Assembly (NCBI GenBank): GCA_032229885.1
Contig: JAVYAJ010000274.1
Coordinates: 1-36,605 of the forward strand
Direction of reading: 5' to 3'
Length of the DNA stretch: 36,605 nt
Source of the DNA: Anammoximicrobium sp032229885
GTDB lineage: Bacteria; Planctomycetota; Planctomycetia; Pirellulales; Pirellulaceae
The notes below the pieces were generated by a model. That model ran no database searches. It was given only the letters and a program-made list of their open reading frames with translations, and had not been told where the DNA came from. Below are positions 25,800-35,532 of this stretch, piece by piece. How positions within the stretch are numbered: position 1 is the first letter of the stretch; every line of letters starts with the position of its first letter. Both the position numbers and the translations under genes were made by a program.

Positions 25800-26488
25800 C
25801 ATAAATGACGCTGGGCGGGCGTGAGGCGTCTGGACGCCGTCACGTGGCTCTGCCGCCTCGAACGCATTTTCCAGTTGTTCGGACGGCGCGACGCTCGCGC
25901 CGCGTTTCGTTCGCGATACAGTTTGTCGGCCCTGTACGTTCCGCTGTCCTCTGAGCACGATGCCTGTACGGCGCCGTTTGGCGCCGTTTGTCCTTTCTAA
26001 TCCGTGCCACTCGCTCCCACATACGGCGAACCGACTGTTCGCCCTGGCCACACGAGGTCTGTCGTTCGCGTGGTCAACCCAACGTGCCCATCGAATACAC
26101 ACACCGGGGGCATGTCGGGATTCACTGGTGATCGCGAAACGCCCGCAGCGGCGTAACTCGGTTTCCCACTTGCATCCGCGGCTTGCGACCCCGCGGCGGC
26201 AATTGTCGCAGATTCAGTTGCAACCAGTATCGCTCACACGGATTACGCGCAGACCAGGGTTCGGCGGATCGTCCGCTACCAACGGACCGCTCGCACTCTT
26301 CGTTCCAGCAGTATCCGCCGGAACGGACGGCGCCCTAGGTCCGCCGCGTATATTCGCCACATCCGCACCGCTCGTAATAACGAGATCCGGAACAAAAGGG
26401 TTCTTCTGGGGGATCGTCCTTTCACGATGATGCAATTGGTCTACCACCTTTAGGGACCCGAGGAGTCTGTGGAAAAGGAGTTCACTCG
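25800..26488. other. 689-bp spacer upstream of the BBP7-like gene
   Basis: It contains a perfect 10-bp duplication (gcgccgtttg at 25971 and 25981). The start-proximal end holds a good ribosome-binding site (AAGGAG, 26475-26480) for the next gene. I find no gene and cannot place the promoter. Confidence 0.65.
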
Positions 26489-27715
26489 ATGGCCCGAAAT
26501 CTTTCGCGGCTCACGTTTGCCGTTAGCGCAGGCGTGGCAATCTGGTTGATTCTTGCGAGCGACGCGGTGATCGCCGAGTCGGGTTTAACCGTCTCGCAGC
26601 GACTGGCGATCATCGACGACTATGTGGCACATCACGTGTCCTGCGGCCCCGCGGGCTGTGGCGACGAGACGCTGGACGAGCGGCCGGAAGATATCGATGA
26701 ACCGTGGGATGAGGGAGACTCGGGTGATCGTGTCTGTCCGACCCCCTGGTACGTTTGCGCCGACTATTTGCTGGCATGGATCCAGCGGAATCGAGTGCCC
26801 CCGTTGGTCGCGGCGGGCCAGACGGCCACCCAGATCGATCCCGTGGCGTCCGCTGGTCGCTGGGCCGGCGACGAGGTGCGCCATGGGGTTCGGCTGAACG
26901 TCGGCCGCTGGCTGGATGACCAGCAGGATTGGGCGGTCGAGGCGCATTACCTGTACCTGGGGGACTCCCCAGGGGGGTACGCTGTCGATTCGTCATCCAT
27001 GCCTTACCTGAATCGGCCCCTGATCGACGCGTCGACCGGTCTGCCAAGCGCGGAAGTAATCGCGTCTCCCGGGCTGTACCAGGGACGAATCGCCATCGAC
27101 ACGACCAGCGACATCCACTCTGCCGGCGCCCTGCTGCGAAAAACTTGGTTCTCTGATGACTGCGCACGCGTGGCCCTGCTGGGCGGCTACCGGTATTTCC
27201 AGTTCTACGAGCGGCTGACGATCGATGATCTGCGCACGGACTCAGGTGGGGTCACGCGGCAGGTCCATGACAACTTTGCGGTCGACAACGATTTTCACGG
27301 CGTCGATCTGGGGCTGAACACCGAGCTCGTGCGCGGCCGGTGGTCGCTGAACGTGCTGACCAAGTTGGCGTTCGGCGGAGTCCGTCAACGGTTGGAGGCC
27401 GACGGACGCACTCAGATCGGTCAGGCGGTTTCCGACGAAGGCCTGTTGGTGCAGAGCAGCAATCGGGGCCGCTACCGCGACACCCAGTTCGCATTCCTGC
27501 CGGAACTGGACGCGTCCATCGGTTATTGCCTAACGTCTTCGTTCAGCGTGCGCGCGGGCTACACCTTGATGTGCTTGACCGACGCCATGCGGACTGGCGA
27601 TCAGGTGGACCTTGCCATGGGCGCCAGCGGTGGAGCGATGTACCCGCAAGCCTCTCGCGATACGACCTCGCTGTACGCGCAAGGCATTAGTCTCGGCGGC
27701 GAGTGGCGCCGTTGA
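26489..27715 (+). CDS. BBP7-like outer-membrane beta-barrel protein
   Basis: This is a 408-residue predicted outer-membrane protein. The signal peptide runs to about residue 30 (LILASDAVIA, AxA-type cleavage). A Cys/Asp/Glu-rich linker (about 50-85) precedes WYVCADYLLAWIQRNRVPPLV, which closely resembles the opening strand of planctomycete BBP7 proteins. Barrel-like strands follow (WAVEAHYLYLGDSP, RVALLGGYRYFQFYERLTI, HGVDLGLNTELVRGRWSLNVLTKLAFGG, SFSVRAGYTLMCL), and the protein ends ISLGGEWRR. ATG at 26489 has AAGGAG 8 nt upstream. It is convergent with the DegP-like gene 97 bp downstream. The ligand or solute is unknown. Confidence 0.88.
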   Translation: MARNLSRLTFAVSAGVAIWLILASDAVIAESGLTVSQRLAIIDDYVAHHVSCGPAGCGDETLDERPEDIDEPWDEGDSGDRVCPTPWYVCADYLLAWIQRNRVPPLVAAGQTATQIDPVASAGRWAGDEVRHGVRLNVGRWLDDQQDWAVEAHYLYLGDSPGGYAVDSSSMPYLNRPLIDASTGLPSAEVIASPGLYQGRIAIDTTSDIHSAGALLRKTWFSDDCARVALLGGYRYFQFYERLTIDDLRTDSGGVTRQVHDNFAVDNDFHGVDLGLNTELVRGRWSLNVLTKLAFGGVRQRLEADGRTQIGQAVSDEGLLVQSSNRGRYRDTQFAFLPELDASIGYCLTSSFSVRAGYTLMCLTDAMRTGDQVDLAMGASGGAMYPQASRDTTSLYAQGISLGGEWRR

Positions 27716-27812
27716 AGATCGCTGCCGCCAAACTCTGGAAAACGCCGATCGCATCGACCCCGTGCGCGCAGGTTGGATGTCCGAACGACCTCCGGTAGAT
27801 TAGGCATCCGGC

Positions 27813-29387
27813 CTATTCGGGCTCGAGACCCGCGTCTTTCACGGCCGTCACGATGATTTCCGCGGGGTCTTCGGCGACGCGACGGATGTGGACGGGCCCG
27901 GATTTTTCGCGGACGGCCGCGAAGAACTCGCCCGGAGTCGCCACTCGCACGCCGTCCACATGCGATACGAGCGTTCCGGGGCGCAACCCGGCATTCCACG
28001 CGGCCGATCCATGTACGACGGAAAACGCGGCAAGATTGACGTCGGCTGACAGGTGCGATTGGATCTGGCGAAGCAGCGGTTGAGGCAGCGCGGTGGCATA
28101 ATCGATTTGGAGCCCCCGCCAGACCGGGTCCGGGACGAGCGAATACGGACGTTGCCCGCCCCTGGTCTGCCGCTTTGACAACTTGGCGATGGCTTGGACC
28201 GTGCGCCCGGGGCGATCAGCCGAACGGCCGCGTTCGGCGGTCAGGCGGATCTGCGCCGCGACCGGTTGCTTTCCCAGCTCGTGCATCAGCATGTCGCGAT
28301 CGTAGACAGGCACGTCGTCGACGTGCGTGATGACGTCGCCCTCGCGCAAGCCGGCCGTGGCGGCGGCCGTTCCGGCGACGACATGACTCAGTACGGCGCC
28401 TTGCCGACCCGTCCGGCGTTGGACGTCCGGCAGGTCCTCCGGCGCGACGCCCAAAAAGCCAAACTCGGCTTTGCGCCCGCTCCGGAGCGTTTCGACCGTG
28501 CGGCGAAACAGATCATCCACGGGAATGGCCAGTCCCAGAGATCGTTCGTACCCGTCGCTGTCGGCCACCGCCGTGATCAGCCCCACCATCTCGCCTTGAA
28601 GATTCACCAGCGCTCCGCCGCTGGAACCCATGTTCAGCCGGGCATCCGTCTGGATCAGTCCGCCGTACCGGTACAACGAATCGCCGACCGGCGGAGGGCT
28701 GGCCCCGGCCGTCGGCAGCGAGCGTCCCAAGTTCGAGACGATGCCCCAACTCGCGCTGACGTCGCCATCCTTGGCAATGCCATAGGGATTGCCCAACGCG
28801 ATGACGATCTGCCCCTTGCGCAAAGCCTTGGCGTCGCCCAAAGCGATGGGTTCCAAGTCGTTCGCCTCGATTTTCAACACGGCCAAGTCCGTCCACGGAT
28901 CACCGGCGGCCACGTGTTCTACGGTTCGTACGTCGACGGCGTCGAACGGCCGATGGCGGATCCAAACACGATAGTCGTTTTCCGCTGGATCGCCCAGCAC
29001 GTGATAGTTCGTCAGAATATGGCCTTGCCGATCGATCACGACGCCCGCGGCATATTCGTTCGGCGCAATCTCGTCTCGGCTGCCGACGCGCGGCGGCGTC
29101 AAGGCCTGCGATTGGCCATCTGCCGCGTTGGCGGGCAGACGCCCCTTGCGATACCTGGCGATGGCGACCACCGATTGCTCGGCTCGCGAGATGGCGTCGC
29201 CGAGTGTCTTTTCCAACGCGCGAGCCGCCTCTAACGCTGACGGCTCCTGAGCCGAGGCCAGGCTTGTGAAGGATGCGTACAGGCCGAGCGACAAGACTGC
29301 GGCAGCCTTGAATTGGAACCACGGGCCCGCGCGCCACCAGGCTTCGCCAGCCTCGGACCGCGGCTTGGATCGCTCGATTCTGATCAT
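27813..29387 (-). CDS. DegP/HtrA-like periplasmic serine protease with two PDZ domains
   Basis: This is a 524-residue exported protease. A long N-region precedes a hydrophobic segment (about 27-44), with likely signal cleavage at SASA/QEP near residue 47. The trypsin-like domain has the full triad: His129 (LTNYHVLG), Asp167 (PWTDLAVLK) and Ser256 (LNMGSSGGAL; the usual Asn before the catalytic Ser is Ser255). PDZ 1 follows at about 308-395 (FGFLGVAPEDLP, AGLREGDVITHVDDVPV) and PDZ 2 at about 430-515 (AAWNAGLRPGTLVSHVDGVRV). This architecture fits envelope protein quality control. ATG at 29387 has only a weak ribosome-binding site. It stands alone, convergent with the porin gene, which may be a client by inference only. 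Confidence 0.93.
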   Translation of the reverse strand: MIRIERSKPRSEAGEAWWRAGPWFQFKAAAVLSLGLYASFTSLASAQEPSALEAARALEKTLGDAISRAEQSVVAIARYRKGRLPANAADGQSQALTPPRVGSRDEIAPNEYAAGVVIDRQGHILTNYHVLGDPAENDYRVWIRHRPFDAVDVRTVEHVAAGDPWTDLAVLKIEANDLEPIALGDAKALRKGQIVIALGNPYGIAKDGDVSASWGIVSNLGRSLPTAGASPPPVGDSLYRYGGLIQTDARLNMGSSGGALVNLQGEMVGLITAVADSDGYERSLGLAIPVDDLFRRTVETLRSGRKAEFGFLGVAPEDLPDVQRRTGRQGAVLSHVVAGTAAATAGLREGDVITHVDDVPVYDRDMLMHELGKQPVAAQIRLTAERGRSADRPGRTVQAIAKLSKRQTRGGQRPYSLVPDPVWRGLQIDYATALPQPLLRQIQSHLSADVNLAAFSVVHGSAAWNAGLRPGTLVSHVDGVRVATPGEFFAAVREKSGPVHIRRVAEDPAEIIVTAVKDAGLEPE

Positions 29388-29808
29388 AAGCGTCTCGTCA
29401 ACGTCGGGCCTTGACCAGCGTACCGGCTGGGCTGGCCCCTGGCGTTTTCTTCGTCAGCTTTCCCCAGGTGTGGCGTGTGTGGATCCGTCCGACTCGACGC
29501 GTCGAACGCGCACGCGATGCATCACTGCTTGACGACGCCGGACGCCCAACGCCGACGATCGGAAAATGCGGTGCATGCCTGCCGATTCCGTCCTCGCGCA
29601 ACGACCAGCCACGATCGAGGCCGACCGCGCAGAAACCACACTCCATCCGTCAGGCCCAACCGGACGTCCAGCCTACCGGGCGTCACCGATACACCGGCAG
29701 CGCACACCGCGCCAGCCGGATTCCGTTCCAGAAACAAACGACAAACTCGGGTCGAACCGTACAGCCGCGGGGCTATCCATTCAGCCAGACGCCACTGCTG
29801 GACAGCAA
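29388..29808. other. 421-bp spacer between the protease and recA
   Basis: It lies between recA (stop at 29809) and the protease gene, both on the minus strand, so it should contain the recA terminator and the protease promoter. No T-tracted hairpin or clear promoter is visible, and no gene is supported. Confidence 0.6.
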
Positions 29809-30897
<1,089 letters not shown>

Positions 30898-30979
30898 GAT
30901 TCGCCTCGCTTCCACGGGTTCGCCCAAGATTCTCACGTTCTTTATGAGCGATGATCCGGCAAGTTGCAAGTCCTGAGGA

Positions 30980-31000
30980 CCGGCCAGGATGGCCGGTTTT
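30980..31000 (+). terminator. GC hairpin with T-tract in the recA leader region
   Basis: CCGGCC (30980-30985), a 5-nt loop, GGCCGG (30991-30996) and TTTT follow on the plus strand. It resembles a short intrinsic terminator, but no plus-strand gene ends here. On the minus strand it would fold in the recA leader, 83 nt before the ATG. Confidence 0.4.
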
Positions 31001-31283
31001 CGCCCGTCGGCGCCGCGGACCGTGGCGCCGCTCGCCATGCTCGGATTATCCATGTCCGCCGGACACGTCTGGTCACGCCCGTGCTGCGCGCCGTGCGCAA
31101 AGCACGCCGTGCTGGGAAGTTGGCGGGCGACGCTTTCATCTCGGGCCGCGCGGATCGGGGCGGACGGAACCGCGTGCCGCAAACGCGATATTGTGCTTGA
31201 GCCCGTGCCGGCCTCCGCGGTGCGCGCCGTTTGTGACCTAGAGTTTTGCGGCGGCGTTGACGATCCGTGGGCGAAGTGATTGG

Positions 31284-31323
31284 TTGGCGTAAGCGAATCG
31301 ACGGATTGGCGTAGGTGAATCGA
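31284..31323. repeat. 18-bp direct repeat upstream of recA
   Basis: Copies TTGGCGTAAGCGAATCGA (31284-31301) and TTGGCGTAGGTGAATCGA (31306-31323) differ at two positions and lie 22 bp apart, about two helical turns. Such phasing would suit a protein-binding site, but this is only suggestive. Confidence 0.6.
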
Positions 31324-31808
31324 GCCGGGCTGCGCGGTATTTTCCGGCTTGCGCTCGACCCTGCCTGCGCTCGGGCGAACGCACGAAGCAGAATTCGCGC
31401 GAAGAACAAGCAGGTTTCGACCACCGGACAAATCCGCGGGGCGATGCGAAACACACGCATCTCGGCGATGCCGATTGCACGGATTCGGTGGGCTGCGTCG
31501 GTCCGATCGGCCATCGCCCTTCGATCCGCGAATGTCTCGCGGGGCAGACGCGGGATCGGGACGGACGTGACCGCGTTTTCCGAGCCGACTTCGTCGCTGT
31601 CGGGATGATCCAGACGACGGGCGAGTGGGCGGCGAACTCGCCCCGGGCGTCCGTCGGACACGGCCTTGGCACGGCCGTCGGACGACCGATCCCGCCCCTA
31701 CGTACAACGCGAGTCACGAGCGGATAGGCAATTTTGCGCGGGCACGTTTTGGTGATCGCGCCTGCCGAACGAGACGCCAGTCGTCAAGGAATAACTGAGG
31801 AGCTGTCG

Positions 31809-32144
31809 ATGAACTGTCAGGAACTCGCTCGACGCATCGAACGCCTGCAACCCGAGACGGACGTCCGCAACGTGGCTCGGCTCTGCCTGCTCCTGGCCAA
31901 CGCCAATCCCGACGTAGGTCGCCTGGACGACGATGAACATCTGACAACCGCCTGGCGCGAGGCCTATCTCCGGATGCAAGCCACCGCCGATCAGCACGCG
32001 GCGATGGCCGACGAGTTGGCTGAATTGGCGGGCACGGACCCGCGACAGTTTGCGGCCGAACAGATCTGGGTGCTGATTCGCGCGATTCGAACGCAAAGCC
32101 AAATCTTGCACATGTATCTGGGCGAATCGGAAATGAATGGGTAA
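31809..32144 (+). CDS. small helical protein overlapping bioD, function unknown
   Basis: This is a 111-residue, acidic, probably all-helical protein (MNCQELARRIERLQPETDVR, TDPRQFAAEQIWVLIRAIR) with no signal peptide, membrane helix or recognisable motif. ATG at 31809 is well supported: GAGGAG lies 6 nt upstream. An earlier in-frame ATG at 31734 has no such site. The stop TAA overlaps the bioD start by 8 bp, so the two genes are probably translated together. I do not recognise the family; a role in biotin metabolism is only suggested by position. Confidence 0.75.
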   Translation: MNCQELARRIERLQPETDVRNVARLCLLLANANPDVGRLDDDEHLTTAWREAYLRMQATADQHAAMADELAELAGTDPRQFAAEQIWVLIRAIRTQSQILHMYLGESEMNG

Positions 32145-32886
32145 AACCATCGGGATGAGTTCGCGAGCCATCCCCGGCATCTTCGTAACCGGCGCCGACA
32201 CGGGCGTGGGCAAGACGCGCGTGACCGCCTGCATCGCCCAGGCGTTGCATCGCGCGGGCCTGCGCGTCGGCGTGTACAAGCCCGTGGCCAGCGGCTGCGT
32301 CGCGCGGGACGGTCAGTGGATCAGCGAGGATGCCATGGCACTGTGGGAGGCCGCCGGCCGCCCGGGAACATGGCAAGCCGTCTGTCCCCAGCGTTTCGCC
32401 GCTCCGCTGGCCCCGCCGCTGGCCGCGGCCGCCGAGGGGCGGATGGTCGACGCCGCCCTGCTTCGCTCCGGGCTGCGGCACTGGCTCGAACGCTCGGACC
32501 TGGTGCTGATCGAAGGCGTCGGCGGGTTGATGTCGCCCGTCTCGGACGACGATTTTGTCGCCGATCTGGCCGATGACTTCGGCTTTCCTCTCCTGGTCGT
32601 CGTCGCCAACGCGCTGGGCGTCGTCAACCAGGCGCTGCAAACGCTGATCACGGCTGCGGTATACCGGGACGGCCTGGAGGTCGCCGGTCTGGTTCTGAAC
32701 CATCCTCGTCCGCCGGCGGAAGACGACCCGAGCACGGCCACGAACCGCGGCCAGTTGGAACGTTGGTGCGGACCGCCCGTGCTCGCCGAGCTCGGTTGGC
32801 AGGCTTCGCGGTTCGACGTGATGGTTGCGTGGCAAGGCGTCGCGCGCCCCGCCTCGTCGCGGCGTCCGCCGCGGCCAGACGCCTGA
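32137..32886 (+). CDS. bioD: dethiobiotin synthetase BioD
   Basis: BioD closes the ureido ring of dethiobiotin from 7,8-diaminononanoate, CO2 and ATP, the penultimate step of biotin synthesis. The 249-residue product has the P-loop GIFVTGADTGVGKTRV (Ala replaces the usual Thr before Asp), substrate Lys in VGVYKPVASGC, and EGVGGLMSPVSDDDFVADLA, matching the EGAGGLLVP region of the family, then LLVVVANALGVVNQALQT. The C-terminus adds an Arg/Pro-rich tail. The ATG at 32137 overlaps the upstream stop; a second ATG at 32155 is also possible. No bioA, B or F gene is nearby, so only this step is encoded here. Confidence 0.94.
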   Translation: MGKTIGMSSRAIPGIFVTGADTGVGKTRVTACIAQALHRAGLRVGVYKPVASGCVARDGQWISEDAMALWEAAGRPGTWQAVCPQRFAAPLAPPLAAAAEGRMVDAALLRSGLRHWLERSDLVLIEGVGGLMSPVSDDDFVADLADDFGFPLLVVVANALGVVNQALQTLITAAVYRDGLEVAGLVLNHPRPPAEDDPSTATNRGQLERWCGPPVLAELGWQASRFDVMVAWQGVARPASSRRPPRPDA

Positions 32887-32905
32887 GCCGGTCGGGAACT
32901 GTCAA

Positions 32906-32933
32906 GCAAGCAGATCGCAGCAAAGCTGCTTGC
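32906..32933 (+). terminator. hairpin after bioD, probable terminator
   Basis: GCAAGCAG (32906-32913) and CTGCTTGC (32926-32933) are exact complements around a 12-nt loop, 19 bp after the bioD stop. There is no clear T-tract, so termination is likely but not certain. Confidence 0.5.
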
Positions 32934-33162
32934 CCGCGGGTGTCGCGGCGCATCGGCCGCCTCCGTTCCCAGCCCTGCCGCGGCACGCAGCCGTGTCGCG
33001 GCGCGACGCGACGATCCACTGCCCTGCCGAACGCCGCAGCGAGCGTCACGGACGCCGGATTGCTCGACACGCCCGCGGACGATAGGCTGTCCAATGGCCC
33101 GCTCCACGACAAGGGCCATGAATGCGCGGCGCAGGGTCGAGACGCCCGAGAGGAATCTGCTC

Positions 33163-34248
33163 ATGACACCCGAAGACGACTTGCAGGCGGTCGACAAACT
33201 GCATGCAGCCTACCAGCAGATCCTTGGCGAACTGGCCAAAGTGATTGTGGGACAGCGCGAGGTGATCGAGCAACTACTGATCGCCATGTTCGCCCGTGGG
33301 CATTGTCTGCTGGTCGGCGTCCCGGGGCTGGCCAAGACCTTGATGATCCGCAGCGTCGCGGACGCCTTGTCGTTGGACTTCAGCCGCATCCAGTTCACCC
33401 CTGACCTGATGCCGTCCGACATCACGGGAACCGAGGTGATCCAGCAGGACAAAGCGACGGGCGAACGCCACCTGCGCTTCGTGCCGGGGCCGATCTTTGC
33501 CAATCTGGTGCTGGCCGACGAAGTGAATCGAACCCCGCCCAAGACGCAGGCGGCATTGCTCGAAGCCATGCAAGAGCATCAGGTGACGTCGGGCGGCCAG
33601 CGTCACAAGCTGCCCCAGCCGTTCTTTGTGCTGGCCACGCAGAACCCCATCGAACAGGAGGGCACGTATCCGCTGCCGGAAGCCCAGTTGGATCGTTTCA
33701 TGTTCAGCGTGTTCGTCGACTATCCCGACGAGCAGGATGAACTCGAGATCGTCCTGCGAACCACGATCGACGCCGAGAACCAGGTGGCGCCTACGCTGGA
33801 CGGCGCGCAGATCATGCAATTGGCTCGCATCGTCCGCTGCGTGCCCATCGCCGACCACATCGCCCGGTATGCCCTGCAACTGGTCCGACTGACTCGCCGC
33901 CAGTTGCCCGACGCGCCCGATTTCGTTCGCCAGTATGTGATGTGGGGAGCCGGACCGCGGGCTAGTCAGTGCTTGGTGCTGGGCGCCAAGGCCCGAGCCA
34001 TCCTGCAGGGGCGCTGCCACGTGAGCCAAGACGACATTCGCGCGGTCGCGCTGCCCGTCCTACGGCACCGCATCAAGACCAACTTCAATGCCGACGCCGA
34101 AGGCGTGTCCACCGACGACATCGTGCGCCGCCTGCTCGAGTTCGTGCCTCGCCTGAGCGCCGCCGCGCCGCCCGGCCGAACGTCGCGTCTGATCGATACG
34201 GACGCGGTCTACCGCACGGCCCAGACGCCCGGGACGCCGCACGGATAG
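33163..34248 (+). CDS. MoxR-family AAA+ ATPase
   Basis: This is a 361-residue cytoplasmic AAA+ chaperone-like ATPase of the MoxR family, whose members usually mature or activate protein complexes with von Willebrand factor A partners. Walker A is GVPGLAKT (52-59), Walker B is LVLADEVNR (Asp119-Glu120), followed by PKTQAALLEAMQEHQVT, the sensor-1 strand FFVLATQNPIEQEGTYPLPEAQLDRF and a helical lid ending DIVRRLLEFVPRL. ATG at 33163 has GAGAGGA 8 nt upstream; an earlier in-frame ATG at 33094 is not supported. MoxR genes are typically followed by DUF58 and VWA-domain genes; none is present here, so this is an orphan MoxR, client unknown. Confidence 0.94.
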   Translation: MTPEDDLQAVDKLHAAYQQILGELAKVIVGQREVIEQLLIAMFARGHCLLVGVPGLAKTLMIRSVADALSLDFSRIQFTPDLMPSDITGTEVIQQDKATGERHLRFVPGPIFANLVLADEVNRTPPKTQAALLEAMQEHQVTSGGQRHKLPQPFFVLATQNPIEQEGTYPLPEAQLDRFMFSVFVDYPDEQDELEIVLRTTIDAENQVAPTLDGAQIMQLARIVRCVPIADHIARYALQLVRLTRRQLPDAPDFVRQYVMWGAGPRASQCLVLGAKARAILQGRCHVSQDDIRAVALPVLRHRIKTNFNADAEGVSTDDIVRRLLEFVPRLSAAAPPGRTSRLIDTDAVYRTAQTPGTPHG

Positions 34249-34480
34249 ATCCAGCGCCTCGCCCGCCGCCCCGCACGCCCATCGGCAACCGATACGCGGC
34301 AGGATGCCGCGTCCACTTGGGAGCAACGCCCGTGGGCATCGGCAACCGTCCCACGCATAGATCGCGCCTCGCAAGCCCGCCTCGGACTCGCCCCTGGCGC
34401 GAGCAGCAAGCCGCCCAATGACGGACACCTGTCCTCGTCCCGCGACGGACCGGATCCGCTCAGAATTTGTCGGTCGCAAG

Positions 34481-34508
34481 TTGACGCCGCGCGACCAGGC
34501 GGCATAAT
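34481..34508 (+). promoter_or_regulatory. sigma70-like promoter for the corrinoid-protein gene
   Basis: TTGACG (34481-34486), a 16-bp spacer and CATAAT (34503-34508) form the best promoter match in the window. It predicts transcription start near 34515 and a leader of about 215 nt. Confidence 0.6.
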
Positions 34509-34565
34509 GCAGCCTGGGCAACGCACGCCGGTTTATCCGTGGCGGTGCGCGCCGGTCAGCGCCTT

Positions 34566-34594
34566 GGTCGGCAAGTCGGTCGGCAAGTCGGTCG
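34566..34594. repeat. 12-bp tandem duplication in the leader
   Basis: Two identical units ggtcggcaagtc (34566-34577, 34578-34589) and a 5-bp partial third lie inside the predicted 5' leader. Confidence 0.9.
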
Positions 34595-34729
34595 CTTCGA
34601 CTGCAAGGCGGCACGCCCGGTCGGAAACGATGCCCGCGTAGACCTGTGTGCGCGACCCGACAACTTGCCGTGTCGTGGCGAGCGCCGACGGACGATGATT
34701 CTGGTTCCTTGTGAAAAGGTCGCTAGTGT

Positions 34730-35365
34730 ATGCCTGATCTCCAACAGCTAACCGAAGCGGTCAAAGTCGGCAATCGAGAGCAAGCGGTGGCGATTACCGT
34801 CGAGGCCATCGACGCCCAAATTCCGCCACAAGAAATCCTGAATGCGATGACCGCCGCCATGGACGTGGTCGGACGGCAGTTCCAAAACAACGAGATCTTC
34901 GTCCCCGAGATGTTGATCGCGGCGCGAGCCATGAAAGAGGCGATCGCCAAGCTCGAACCACTGCTGGTCGCAGCCGGCGTCAAGCCGGTGTGCCGCGCGG
35001 TGATCGGCACGGTCGGCGGAGATCTGCATGATATCGGCAAGAACCTCGTGGCGATGATGTGGAAAGGCGCCAACTTCGACGTCACCGATCTGGGAACCAA
35101 TGTCCCGCCGCAGAAGTTCGTCGAGGCGGCCAGGCAGCACAATGCGGACTTGGTGGGGCTATCGGCGCTGCTGACCACCACAATGCCGTCGATCAAAAAA
35201 ACGGTCGAGGCGTTCAAAGAGGCCGGCATCACGGTCACCAAAATCCTGGTCGGCGGCGCTCCCGTCACCCAAGCTTACGCCGACCAGATCGGCGCCGACG
35301 GCTACGCCAAAGACGCCGCCAGCGCAGTCGATGTGGCTCGCAAGGTGCTGGGCCTGGCCGCTTGA
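34730..35365 (+). CDS. corrinoid (B12)-binding methyltransferase protein
   Basis: This is a 211-residue protein of the MtaC/MtbC/MetH cobalamin-binding type. Residues 1-85 form the helical cap (B12-binding-2), including MTAAMDVVGRQFQNNEIFVP. Residues 88-210 form the Rossmann-like domain with the B12 signature GTVGGDLHDIGKN, His100 being the lower axial cobalt ligand, then DLGTNVPPQKFVEAA, the Ser/Leu motif VGLSALLTTTMPSIK and GGAPVTQAYADQIGADGYAKDA. Such proteins carry a methyl group between a substrate-specific methyltransferase and an acceptor such as tetrahydrofolate. No methyltransferase or reactivase gene is adjacent. ATG at 34730 with AAGG about 10 nt upstream. It is monocistronic. Confidence 0.93.
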   Translation: MPDLQQLTEAVKVGNREQAVAITVEAIDAQIPPQEILNAMTAAMDVVGRQFQNNEIFVPEMLIAARAMKEAIAKLEPLLVAAGVKPVCRAVIGTVGGDLHDIGKNLVAMMWKGANFDVTDLGTNVPPQKFVEAARQHNADLVGLSALLTTTMPSIKKTVEAFKEAGITVTKILVGGAPVTQAYADQIGADGYAKDAASAVDVARKVLGLAA

Positions 35366-35532
35366 ACGGCCCGAACCGGACGTAGACGCGCCGACCGCTC
35401 AGCCATCTGCGCATGCCGGACGCCAGGCGTTCGCCCCCGACGGATCTTCCGCGATCGCAAGGTCCGTGCAGCGTTGCGCGGCTCCGGCGAGTCCCGCCGG
35501 CGCGGCGACCGCTTGTCTCCGGACTTCCCGCC

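Larger units (their letters stand above)
30898..31808. other. 911-bp divergent spacer upstream of recA
   Basis: This must hold promoters for recA (-) and the small gene at 31809 (+). Features seen are a GC hairpin at 30980-31000 and an 18-bp direct repeat at 31284-31323. I could not recognise a LexA box, whose consensus in planctomycetes I do not know. No gene is supported here. Confidence 0.65.
34249..34729. other. 481-bp spacer with promoter and duplication
   Basis: It holds a sigma70-like promoter (34481-34508) and a 12-bp tandem duplication (34566-34594) in the presumed leader of the corrinoid-protein gene. I looked for a cobalamin riboswitch core and could not recognise one. No gene is seen. 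Confidence 0.7.

Noticed and set aside
25960..26447. Open frames in the spacer before the BBP7-like gene
   Set aside because: Low-complexity composition and no start signals; frames exist on both strands over the same bases.
30898..31707. Long N-terminal extension of RecA
   Set aside because: The upstream frame is Arg/Ser/Pro-rich and includes repeats, whereas the ATG at 30897 gives the family N-terminus with a ribosome-binding site.
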